In this document: in pieces, positions 7,738 to 15,182 of the stretch
Layout: the number at the start of each line of letters is the position of its first letter
Numbering within the stretch: position 1 is the first letter of the stretch
Origin: Garicola koreensis
GTDB taxonomy: Bacteria; Actinomycetota; Actinomycetes; Actinomycetales; Micrococcaceae
Assembly: GCF_014195445.1 (NCBI RefSeq)
Contig: NZ_JACIBT010000002.1
Coordinates: forward strand, 62,001-126,000
Direction: 5' to 3'
DNA length: 64,000 nt
Made by a program: the position numbers and the translations under genes
The notes under the pieces: model-generated
Told to the model about the DNA's origin: nothing
Databases searched by the model: none
The model's input: only the letters and a program-made list of their open reading frames with translations

Positions 7738-9930
7738 TCACGTCGAGCTCTGGCGCTGCAGGATTCTGTGGGTGCTGGCTTCCGGGGTGATGGTCAGCCG
7801 CCGCAGCAGTTGCGCGTTGAGTGCCACCACAACGGTGGACAGCGACATCAGAATGGCGCCGACGCTCATGGGCAGCACGAATCCGATGGGGGCGAGCACG
7901 CCGGCTGCCAGCGGCACGGCGATGATGTTGTAGCCGGCGGCCCACCACAGGTTCTGCTTCATCTTCGCGAAGCTGGCCCGAGAGAGTTCAAAGACTGAGA
8001 GCACCGACCGCGGGTCCGAGCTGGCCAGGATGACTCCGGCGGAGCCGATGGCCACATCGGTCCCGGCGCCGATGGCGATTCCCACGTCTGCCTGAGCCAG
8101 GGCGGGGGCATCGTTGACCCCGTCACCGACCATGGCGACTCTGCGGCTCTCCTCCTGAAGTTCAGCGACCTTGGCGGCCTTGTCTTCCGGCCGCACACCG
8201 GCGAAGACGCGGTCGATTCCCAGTTCGGCAGCCACAGTGTCAGCCACCGCCTGGGCGTCACCGGTGATCATCACCACCTGCGAACCTGCCGCATGGAGAG
8301 CGTCGACGGCGTCCCGGGACTCTTGTCGGACCTCATCGGCCAGCCGCAGGGCACCGATGATCTGGCCTGCGGCAAACACGTGGAGGATGATCGCGCCCTC
8401 CTCTCGCCATGTGTCAGCGATCGGAAGCTCTTGGGCTTCGTGGTGCTGCAGCAGGTAGGGTCCGCCCACTTCGATGGTTTCGCCCTCTACGGTGGCTCTG
8501 ACACCTACGGCGGGGGAGGCGGAGAAGCCTGAGGCGGCGGGAACCTGCAGGTCAGCGGACTGGGCGGCACCGACGATGGCCCGGGCCAGCGGGTGTTCGC
8601 TGTCCGATTCGGCGGCGGCAGCCAGGGCGAGCACCCGGTCCTGCTCGTAGCCGGTGACCGGCTCCACGGCGGTGACGGTGGGCTCGCCCTTGGTGAGGGT
8701 GCCGGTTTTGTCGAACAGCACAGTGTCCACAGTGCGCATCGATTCCAGGGCCAGGCGGTCCTTGACCAGCACACCGCCGCGGGCGGCGCGCTCGGTGGCA
8801 ATGGAGACCACCAGCGGGATCGCCAGCCCCAGGGCGTGGGGGCAGGCGATGACCAGCACGGTGATGGTCCGCACCACTGCGGCATCGGGTGTGCCCACCA
8901 GCAGCCAGATGACCGCGGTGATCAGGGCCGCACCCAACGCGAACCAGAACAGCCATCCGGCAGCAGTGTCGGCGATCCGCTGGGCGCGCGAGGAGGAGGC
9001 CTGAGCATCGGAAACCAGCTGCTGGATGCCTGCCAGGGCGGTGTCGGCGCCGGTGGCAGTGACCTCCACCCGCAGCCCGGAGTCGGTGGCCACCGTCCCG
9101 GCGACCACGTGGTCACCGGCGGTCCGGCGCACCGGCTGGGACTCACCGGTGACCATGGACTCATCCATCGAGGCCGAACCGTCGATGATCTGCCCGTCGG
9201 CCGGCACCGAGGAACCGGGCCGGACGATCGTCACATCACCGACCACCAAATCGCCCGGGGCAACGGTCACCACCTGGTCGCCGTCGAGCTTTTCGGCCTC
9301 GTCCGGCAGCAGGGCGGCCAGCGAATCCAATGCGGAGGTGGTCTGGGCCAACGAGCGCATCTCTATCCAGTGGCCCAGCAGCATGATGACCACCAGCAGC
9401 GCCAGTTCCCACCAGAAGTTCAGCTCAGGGTCCAGAATTCGCAGGCTCGCACCCCAGGATGCGAGGAACGCGACGGTGATGGCCAGGCCGATGAGCAGCA
9501 TCATGCCGGGTTGGCGGGCGCGGACCTCCGAGACTGCACCGGTCAGGAACGGCTGGCCGCCCCAGACGTAGATGACGGTGCCCAGCAGCGGAGAGACCCA
9601 CCACACCCATCCGGCGTCGGCAAGCTGGTAGCCCAGCAGGTCGGCGAACATCTGGTTGAAGGCCACCACCGGTACAGCCAGGACCAGCATGGTCCAGAAC
9701 AGTCGCCTGAACTGCCCGACGTGGTCACCGTGCCCTCCGTGACCGTGCCCTGCGTGAGCGCCGTGCTCCGCATGGTCGCCGTGACCGCCGGCGTGGTGGT
9801 CGGCATCGTGGTCGTGGTGCTCGCCGTGGTGCTCGCCGTGGTGGTCATGGTGGTCGGCGTGCTCGTCATGGTCATGACCGTGCTGTTCTGGCGCGGCTGA
9901 TGTGTGCAGGCGGTGCTCCTCGCGTGTCAT
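7738..9930 (-). CDS. copB: Copper/silver P1B-type ATPase, CopB class, with His-rich N-terminus
   Basis: This ATP-driven exporter of Cu or Ag has about 730 residues. The first roughly 75 residues form a flexible metal-binding tail very rich in His, Asp and Gly (HDHDEHADHHDHHGEHH and similar), replacing a CXXC heavy-metal domain. The transmembrane metal motif is CPH (VIACPHALGLAIP), diagnostic of the CopB subgroup. Other P-type landmarks are the actuator TGES, the phosphorylated DKTGTLTKGE, HP (SEHPLARA) and GDGVNDAPALAQADVG. The second ATG (9930) is preferred because CAGGAGC lies a few bases before it; an adjacent ATG is at 9933. A GC-rich palindrome of the CsoR type lies about 110 bases upstream. 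Confidence 0.93.
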   Translation of the reverse strand: MTREEHRLHTSAAPEQHGHDHDEHADHHDHHGEHHGEHHDHDADHHAGGHGDHAEHGAHAGHGHGGHGDHVGQFRRLFWTMLVLAVPVVAFNQMFADLLGYQLADAGWVWWVSPLLGTVIYVWGGQPFLTGAVSEVRARQPGMMLLIGLAITVAFLASWGASLRILDPELNFWWELALLVVIMLLGHWIEMRSLAQTTSALDSLAALLPDEAEKLDGDQVVTVAPGDLVVGDVTIVRPGSSVPADGQIIDGSASMDESMVTGESQPVRRTAGDHVVAGTVATDSGLRVEVTATGADTALAGIQQLVSDAQASSSRAQRIADTAAGWLFWFALGAALITAVIWLLVGTPDAAVVRTITVLVIACPHALGLAIPLVVSIATERAARGGVLVKDRLALESMRTVDTVLFDKTGTLTKGEPTVTAVEPVTGYEQDRVLALAAAAESDSEHPLARAIVGAAQSADLQVPAASGFSASPAVGVRATVEGETIEVGGPYLLQHHEAQELPIADTWREEGAIILHVFAAGQIIGALRLADEVRQESRDAVDALHAAGSQVVMITGDAQAVADTVAAELGIDRVFAGVRPEDKAAKVAELQEESRRVAMVGDGVNDAPALAQADVGIAIGAGTDVAIGSAGVILASSDPRSVLSVFELSRASFAKMKQNLWWAAGYNIIAVPLAAGVLAPIGFVLPMSVGAILMSLSTVVVALNAQLLRRLTITPEASTHRILQRQSST

Positions 9931-10039
9931 CATGCTCCTGTCTGTGGGGTGCCGGGGCATTGAAGGGGGTCCGGGGCGTTGGAAAGAACAGTACCTGGCC
10001 GTCGGTCGGTTGGTGTTCGATCGTAACAGTCTTCATCCT

Positions 10040-10056
10040 ATACCCCTAGGGGGTAT
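10040..10056. promoter_or_regulatory. CsoR/CstR-type operator palindrome upstream of copB
   Basis: ATACCCC - TAG - GGGGTAT is a dyad of the class bound by CsoR-family repressors. It overlaps the 3' end of the SPC-type ATPase and faces copB. It closely resembles the two sites in front of the persulfide dioxygenase at 38162 and 38196. No copper-sensing csoR gene is present in the window. Confidence 0.75.
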
Positions 10057-12010
10057 GTGGCAACTGGCTCCACGACCTCTCGGGCTGCCGACTGTGCTGG
10101 TCTGAGGGCAGGTGCGGGGTCCGGATGGCTCGCAGCCCATTGGCGATCACCACGATCTCCGCGACTTCGTGCACCAGGACAACAGCGGCCAGCCCGAGGG
10201 CGCCGGTGACTGCCAGAGGCAGCAGTACGGTGATGATCAGCAGCGAGAGCACAATGTTCTGATTGATGAGCCGGCGCCCACGGCGGGCATGCTGCAGCGC
10301 AGCAGGGATCAGGCGAAGATCGTGGCCGGTGAAGGCGATATCAGCGCTGTCGATGGCGGCGTCGGTCCCTTTCGCGCCCATCGCGATTCCCACGCTCGCG
10401 GCCGCCAGGGCGGGGGAGTCGTTGGTCCCGTCACCGATCATCGCCGTTGGCCGGCTGCGGTCCAGCTCGACGACGGCGTCGGCCTTGTCCGCCGGGCGCA
10501 GCTGCGCGCGCACGTCCTCGATGCCTGCGGCCTGGCCGAGGGCGTGGGCGGTGCGGGGGTTGTCACCAGTGAGCATGGTCACACCGATACCGCGTCTGGT
10601 CAGGGTCCGCACGACCTCCGGGACTTCCTCGCGCAGCTCATCGCGCACACCGATGACGCCGATGACCTGCTCGTCGACGCTGATGACTACGCAGGTCTGA
10701 CCGTCCGCCTCCAACGATTCCACCGCAGCGGCCAATGCTGCCGGGTCCACCCAGCGCGGGCTGCCGACAGCGACGGTGTGGCCCTCCACCGTTGCGCTGA
10801 TCCCATGACCGGCCTGTTCGACTGCCCCTTCGGCGAGGGGCACATGGCTGGCTGCTGCAGTGATGGCAGTGGCCAGAGGGTGTGTGCTTCGCTGCTCCAC
10901 GGCGGCCGCGTAGGCGAGCACCTGATCCTCAGACACACCGGCGGTGGTGACCACAGCGGTGACAGTCGGTTCGTGGCGGGTCAGGGTTCCGGTCTTGTCC
11001 ATGGCCAGATGACGGATGTCACCGGCCCGCTCAAAGGCGGCACCGCTCTTGATGATCACCCCGAATCTGCTGGCCGCGCCGATCGCCGAGGTCACGGTCA
11101 CCGGCACCGCAATCGCCAGCGCGCACGGCGAGGCCGCCACCAGCACCACCAAGGCTCGGGTGATCCAGGTTTCCGGATCACCCATCAGAGACCCGACGAC
11201 GCCGACCAGCAGCGCGAGGATCATCACCCCAGGCACCAGCGGCCGGGCGATTCGCTCTGCCAGCCGTGCCCGTTGGCCCTTCCTCGCCTGGGCCTGCTCA
11301 ACGAGTTCGACGATCGTGGTCAGCGAATTGTCGCTGCCGCCGGCCGTCGTCGTGATCTCCAGGGCGCCGGAGGTGTTGATCGCACCGGCGGAGACCGCAT
11401 CGCCGGGTTCGACCTCAACGGGGATCGATTCGCCGGTGATCGCCGAGGTGTCCAGGCTGCTGCGTCCGCTGTGCACCACACCATCGGTGGCAATCCGTTC
11501 CCCTGCCCGCACCAGAAGCACCTCGCCGAGCGTCAGTTCTGCCGCTGCAATCTCGACCGGGGTGCGGCTGCGCATCACCACTGCGGTCTGCGGCACGAGC
11601 TCCAGCAGTGCCCGCAGGCTTCCGCGCGCCCGTTCCATCGCCTTGTCCTCCAAGGCTTCGGCGATTGAGTACAGGAACGCCAAGGCCGCAGCCTCCTGCA
11701 CGTGGCCCAGGAGCACCGCTCCGACGGCGCTGATGCTCATGAGCAGTCCGATGCCGGCCCTGCCCTTGGTGAACAGGCCGACCAGGGCATCCGGCATGAA
11801 GGTGGAAGCTCCCAGAACCAGGCCGATCCAGAACAGGACCAGAGCCACCGTCTCGGCAGCTGACCAGCCCAGGATCAGCCCGGTGAGGAACGCGGCACCG
11901 GAGAGGATCGGAATCAGCAGTCCCCGATCGCGCCACCATGGGACTCGCGCTTCATTGGTCTCGTGTTCCGACGCGGAGTTCGTGGCCGGTGCACAGCATT
12001 CCGAACTCAT
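10046..12010 (-). CDS. ctpG: Heavy-metal P1B-type ATPase with SPC motif, CtpG/CadA-like
   Basis: This roughly 654-residue metal exporter is probably for Cd, Pb or Zn. The membrane motif is SPC (AASPCALAIAVPVT), the actuator is TGES, the phosphorylation site is DKTGTLTRHE, and the hinge reads MIGDGTNDSPALAAASVG. The N-terminus lacks a full metal-binding domain but has a Cys-Cys pair right after the start (MSSECCAP). ATG 12010 overlaps the end of cmtR by 4 bases, an arrangement of translational coupling, and is preferred over the upstream in-frame start. In Mycobacterium tuberculosis the CmtR sensor is found close to a related ATPase (CtpG), which supports the assignment. The gene ends next to the copB operator. 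Confidence 0.85.
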   Translation of the reverse strand: MSSECCAPATNSASEHETNEARVPWWRDRGLLIPILSGAAFLTGLILGWSAAETVALVLFWIGLVLGASTFMPDALVGLFTKGRAGIGLLMSISAVGAVLLGHVQEAAALAFLYSIAEALEDKAMERARGSLRALLELVPQTAVVMRSRTPVEIAAAELTLGEVLLVRAGERIATDGVVHSGRSSLDTSAITGESIPVEVEPGDAVSAGAINTSGALEITTTAGGSDNSLTTIVELVEQAQARKGQRARLAERIARPLVPGVMILALLVGVVGSLMGDPETWITRALVVLVAASPCALAIAVPVTVTSAIGAASRFGVIIKSGAAFERAGDIRHLAMDKTGTLTRHEPTVTAVVTTAGVSEDQVLAYAAAVEQRSTHPLATAITAAASHVPLAEGAVEQAGHGISATVEGHTVAVGSPRWVDPAALAAAVESLEADGQTCVVISVDEQVIGVIGVRDELREEVPEVVRTLTRRGIGVTMLTGDNPRTAHALGQAAGIEDVRAQLRPADKADAVVELDRSRPTAMIGDGTNDSPALAAASVGIAMGAKGTDAAIDSADIAFTGHDLRLIPAALQHARRGRRLINQNIVLSLLIITVLLPLAVTGALGLAAVVLVHEVAEIVVIANGLRAIRTPHLPSDQHSRQPERSWSQLPHTP

Positions 12011-12369
12011 GGGGAGCTCTGCGGCTCCGCACAGCAGCCGGGCACGGCGCACTGCGGATCGATGCAGGCGACATTCTCATCCGCGGCGAGGGTGACGTCC
12101 ACCAACTCGGTCAGAGCCGCGGTCAGGTGCGGGTCAACGATCTCGTATCGTGTCTGGCGGCCCACCGGCTCTGCCACCACGATGCCGCACCCGCGCAGGC
12201 AGGCTAAGTGATTCGACACATTGGTCCGGGTCAGCTCCAAGTCCCGGGCAAGCTGGGCCGGGTACCCCGGGTTTTCCAGCAGGCAGAGCAGAATGCGTGA
12301 ACGCGTCGGGTCAGCCAGTGCCCGCCCGAGTCGGTTCATGACCTCCAGCCGTGAAGCAATAGTCAGCAT
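12007..12369 (-). CDS. cmtR: CmtR-type ArsR/SmtB metal-sensing repressor
   Basis: This is a 120-residue winged-helix repressor that would release DNA on binding Cd(II) or Pb(II). Starting at the MLTIAS segment, the cysteines fall at positions 57 and 61 (LACLRGCG, in the recognition helix) and 102, the same three positions used by CmtR of M. tuberculosis. The HTH reads YPAQLARDLELTRTNVSNHLACL. It ends with extra cysteines (PGCCAEP), which are not typical of the family. ATG 12369 is preferred over an upstream in-frame TTG at 12405 because the family N-terminus begins there. Tandem dyads overlap the start and suggest autoregulation of the cmtR-ATPase operon. Confidence 0.92.
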   Translation of the reverse strand: MLTIASRLEVMNRLGRALADPTRSRILLCLLENPGYPAQLARDLELTRTNVSNHLACLRGCGIVVAEPVGRQTRYEIVDPHLTAALTELVDVTLAADENVACIDPQCAVPGCCAEPQSSP

Positions 12370-12390
12370 GCGCTGACCATACAGCGTGCG
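12362..12390. promoter_or_regulatory. Tandem dyads over the cmtR start, likely CmtR operator
   Basis: On the plus strand GTCAGC-ATGC-GCTGAC (12362-12377) is followed directly by ACAGC-GTGC-GCTG(AC). Both share the pattern xCAGCnnnnGCTGx. A TATAGT hexamer on the minus strand just upstream could be the -10 element. Placement over the promoter and start fits autorepression. Confidence 0.55.
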
Positions 12391-12517
12391 CTGACTATAC
12401 AGCAAGCGGTGACCTGTCAGTTATCCACTGTCCCTGGGCGGAATGTATGAGGCCGAATAGTCGCTCATGCGTGTGAACTGGGCGACCTCGCTCAGGCCTG
12501 TCCACTAGGGTGTCTGC

Positions 12518-14044
12518 ATGGCCAGACGTGGATGGATGATCGGGCTGGGGGCCTCCGCGCTCACCGCTCTGGGTGGGCTGGCGGCCCACGACAGGCTGCA
12601 GAAATCGCACTCGGTGCTGCGGAACTATCCGGTGCTGGGCCGTGGCCGCTACCTGATGGAAGCGATCCGGCCTGAACTGCAGCAGTACTTCATCGAACGA
12701 GACGTGGACGGCCGCCCCTTCGACCGCAATGCGCGTTCGCTGATCTACCAGCGCGCCAAAGGCGTGGCGGATGTCACACCGTTCGGCACCGAGCGCGACG
12801 TCGATTCGATCGACTATGAATGGCTGGTCCACTCGATGACGCCGAAGCCGATGCCCGACGCCCCTCCCAGGGTGCGCATCGGCGGACCGGACTGTACCCG
12901 GCCCTATGACATGTCGCTGTTCAACGTGTCCGGAATGAGCTTCGGCGCGCTTTCGGCCAATGCGGTGCTGGCGATGAACCACGGGGCAGCACTGGGCGGA
13001 TTCGCCCAAGACACCGGGGAGGGCGGGCTCTCCGATCACCACCTCGCCCATGGGGGTGATCTGGTCTGGGAGATCGGAACCGGCTACTTCGGAGCTCGCA
13101 ATGAGAACGGCGAATTCGACCCCGATCAGTTCGCGCGGCAGGCGGCTCACGAGCAGGTCAAAATGATCGAGCTGAAGCTCAGCCAAGGTGCCAAACCCGG
13201 ACTCGGCGGCGTGCTGCCCGGGGCGAAGGTCAGCGAGGAGATCGCCGCGGTGCGGATGGTCCCGCCCGGGGAGACCTGTGTCAGCCCGGCGGCCCACAGA
13301 GCGTTCAGCACCCCGGTGGAGCTGATTGAGTTCATCGCTCGGTTGCGCGAGCTCTCCGGCGGCAAACCCACCGGGTTCAAACTCTGCGTCGGTTCCCGGA
13401 CTCAGGTGCTGGCGCTGTGCAAGGCCATGCACGAGGTCGGCACCACCCCGGACTTCATCGTCGTCGACGGCTCCGAGGGCGGCACGGGGGCTGCACCGCT
13501 GGAATTCGAGGATCACGTGGGCATGCCGCTGACTCAGGGCCTGCTCACCGTGCAGAATGCGCTGGTGGGGGCGGGCCTGCGTGACACCATCCGGCTCGGC
13601 GCCAGTGGCAAAATATCCGCGGGGAACGACGTCGTCCGGCGCCTGATCCAAGGGGCGGACTTCACCAGTTCGGCGCGGGCCATGATGATGGCGGTGGGCT
13701 GCATTCAGGCACAGCGCTGCCACACCGACACCTGCCCGGTGGGTGTCACCACCCAAGACCCGCGCCGCACCAAAGCCCTGGTGGTGGAGGAGAAATCGGT
13801 GCGCGTGCAGCGGTATCACGAATCCACTGTGCACCAGGCCCTGCGACTCATGGCCTCGATGGGGGTCTCCGACCCGAGTCAGCTGCGGCCGGAAATGCTG
13901 CGCCGCAACCTGAGCAAACAGGAATCGCGCTCCTACGCCGAGCTGCACCAGTGGTTGGCGCCCGGGGAGCTGCTCAACCAACCGCCCGAGGAATGGGCCG
14001 CAGACTGGGCGAACGCCGACCCGCACTCCTTCGCTGCTTCCTGA
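12518..14044 (+). CDS. FMN-binding glutamate synthase-family protein (GltB central-domain-like)
   Basis: This 508-residue protein resembles the FMN-binding synthase domain of glutamate synthase, without the amidotransferase or FAD domains. A hydrophobic start (about 5-22) could be a membrane anchor. Landmarks are NVSGMSFGALSANAVLAMNHGA, TGEGGLSDHHL, LSQGAKPGLGGVLPG, FIVVDGSEGGTGAAP and the CIQAQRCHTDTCPVGVTTQ cysteine cluster, which in GltB holds the 3Fe-4S centre. Stand-alone proteins of this type are widespread and their reaction is not well established. The gene is monocistronic, and a NUDIX gene converges on it. Confidence 0.88.
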   Translation: MARRGWMIGLGASALTALGGLAAHDRLQKSHSVLRNYPVLGRGRYLMEAIRPELQQYFIERDVDGRPFDRNARSLIYQRAKGVADVTPFGTERDVDSIDYEWLVHSMTPKPMPDAPPRVRIGGPDCTRPYDMSLFNVSGMSFGALSANAVLAMNHGAALGGFAQDTGEGGLSDHHLAHGGDLVWEIGTGYFGARNENGEFDPDQFARQAAHEQVKMIELKLSQGAKPGLGGVLPGAKVSEEIAAVRMVPPGETCVSPAAHRAFSTPVELIEFIARLRELSGGKPTGFKLCVGSRTQVLALCKAMHEVGTTPDFIVVDGSEGGTGAAPLEFEDHVGMPLTQGLLTVQNALVGAGLRDTIRLGASGKISAGNDVVRRLIQGADFTSSARAMMMAVGCIQAQRCHTDTCPVGVTTQDPRRTKALVVEEKSVRVQRYHESTVHQALRLMASMGVSDPSQLRPEMLRRNLSKQESRSYAELHQWLAPGELLNQPPEEWAADWANADPHSFAAS

Positions 14045-14080
14045 GGGAGGGCGCAAACGTGGGGTCGGTGAACGCCGACG

Positions 14081-14713
14081 CTACGGGGTGATGCCGCGCG
14101 GCTGGTTCGGCCACGGTGTGCGGGCATCCCGCAGCTCACCGGCGCCGGTGCGCACTGCATGCAGGCCCAGAATCCCGACGACGGCGGAGGGGTTGTGGAT
14201 CTCTCCGCGGAGCACCGCGGAGACGGCTTCAGCCAGCGGCACCCAGGTGGGTGCGATCTCCGCCTCTTCGGCGTCGCGGGCGTGCAGCTCAGCCTGCGGC
14301 ACCGCACTGAGGCCCTGCGCCAAATACACCCGAATGCCCTCATCGGAGACGCCGGGGCTGGTGTAGAAGTCCACCAGAGTGTGCCAGGTGCTGGCCTGCA
14401 CATCGGCCTCTTCGCGCAGTTCGCGCTGCGCGGTCTCCAGCAGCGGCTCGCCGCCGACGTCGAGCAGTCCGGCCGGCACCTCCCACAGGTGCATGCGCAC
14501 CGGGTGCCGGTACTGGCGGATCAGCAGGATGCGGTCCTGCTCATCCACCGGCAGCACGGCCACGGCCCCCAGGTGCTTCATGAACGCTCTGCGCAGCGGC
14601 TGCTGGGCGGCACCGAAGCGGAACTGCTCCTCCACCACCGTGAAAATGCGATCCTCGTGCTGGGTCAGGGACTCATCGACCGGCTGCGCCGCGGGGGAGT
14701 CATAGATGTCCAT
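14081..14713 (-). CDS. NUDIX hydrolase, ADP-ribose pyrophosphatase type
   Basis: This 210-residue protein has the NUDIX box G-x5-E-x7-REUxEE-x-G/A starting at GLLDVGGEPLLETAQRELREEA (about residues 82-104). The preceding LLIRQYRHPVRMHLWEVPAG segment is typical of ADP-ribose and related nucleoside-diphosphate sugar hydrolases. The start at 14713 (MDIYDSP) is preferred. Longer in-frame extensions run through the divergent cupin gene. The gene converges with the FMN glutamate-synthase-like gene. Confidence 0.9.
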   Translation of the reverse strand: MDIYDSPAAQPVDESLTQHEDRIFTVVEEQFRFGAAQQPLRRAFMKHLGAVAVLPVDEQDRILLIRQYRHPVRMHLWEVPAGLLDVGGEPLLETAQRELREEADVQASTWHTLVDFYTSPGVSDEGIRVYLAQGLSAVPQAELHARDAEEAEIAPTWVPLAEAVSAVLRGEIHNPSAVVGILGLHAVRTGAGELRDARTPWPNQPRGITP

Positions 14714-14758
14714 TGCTTCACCGTACCGATTCATCCGCCAGCCCTGTAGCGTGGATCT

Positions 14759-15169
14759 ATGACGGAGAGTCCAGGCCCCCGGAAGAACGACCACCAGAAC
14801 ATCGACGACGACGGCTCCCAGGTCACCACGATCAGACTGCCGCAGCATGCCCCTGCGGCCGATCCGAACCGCTCCAGCCCGGTGGCACAACGTATGGTGC
14901 GCGCCGATGGTGGAAACATCATCGCCTTCACCTTTGCCGCCGGCCAGTCGATGCCCGAGCATCAGGCCGCCCACCCGATCATCGTGCAGTGCCTCAGCGG
15001 ATACTTGGACTTCACCGTTGAGGGCCGGACGGTGCCCATGGAGCCTGGTGTGGTGCTGCACCTGACCGCACGGGTCCCCCACGACGTGGTCTGCCCGGTC
15101 AACGTCACCGAAGACAGTGTGCTGATGCTGACTATGCTCACCGGAGAGACGGTGGGGGAGGAACGGTGA
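14759..15169 (+). CDS. Cupin-domain protein
   Basis: This 136-residue single cupin has a core at about 45-130: ADGGNIIAFTFAAGQSMPEHQAAHPIIVQCLSG, then LHLTARVPHDVV. The HQAAH and PHDV pieces supply candidate metal ligands. The first 40 residues are polar and variable. It diverges from the NUDIX gene by 45 bases, so the two share a promoter region. It ends 13 bases before the serine hydrolase gene. No substrate can be inferred. Confidence 0.8.
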   Translation: MTESPGPRKNDHQNIDDDGSQVTTIRLPQHAPAADPNRSSPVAQRMVRADGGNIIAFTFAAGQSMPEHQAAHPIIVQCLSGYLDFTVEGRTVPMEPGVVLHLTARVPHDVVCPVNVTEDSVLMLTMLTGETVGEER

Positions 15170-15182
15170 GGGGCTGACCCGC

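Noticed and set aside
8593-9900. 435-residue plus-strand frame opposite copB
   Set aside because: Composition artefact opposite a clear P-type ATPase; repetitive Gly/His/Gln content mirrors the ATPase codons.
10112-11668. 518-residue plus-strand frame opposite the SPC-type ATPase
   Set aside because: No motif, no ribosome-binding site, and the opposite strand carries a full set of P-type motifs.
12395-14056. 553-residue minus-strand frame opposite the FMN glutamate-synthase-like gene
   Set aside because: Shadow of the real gene; no recognisable domain.
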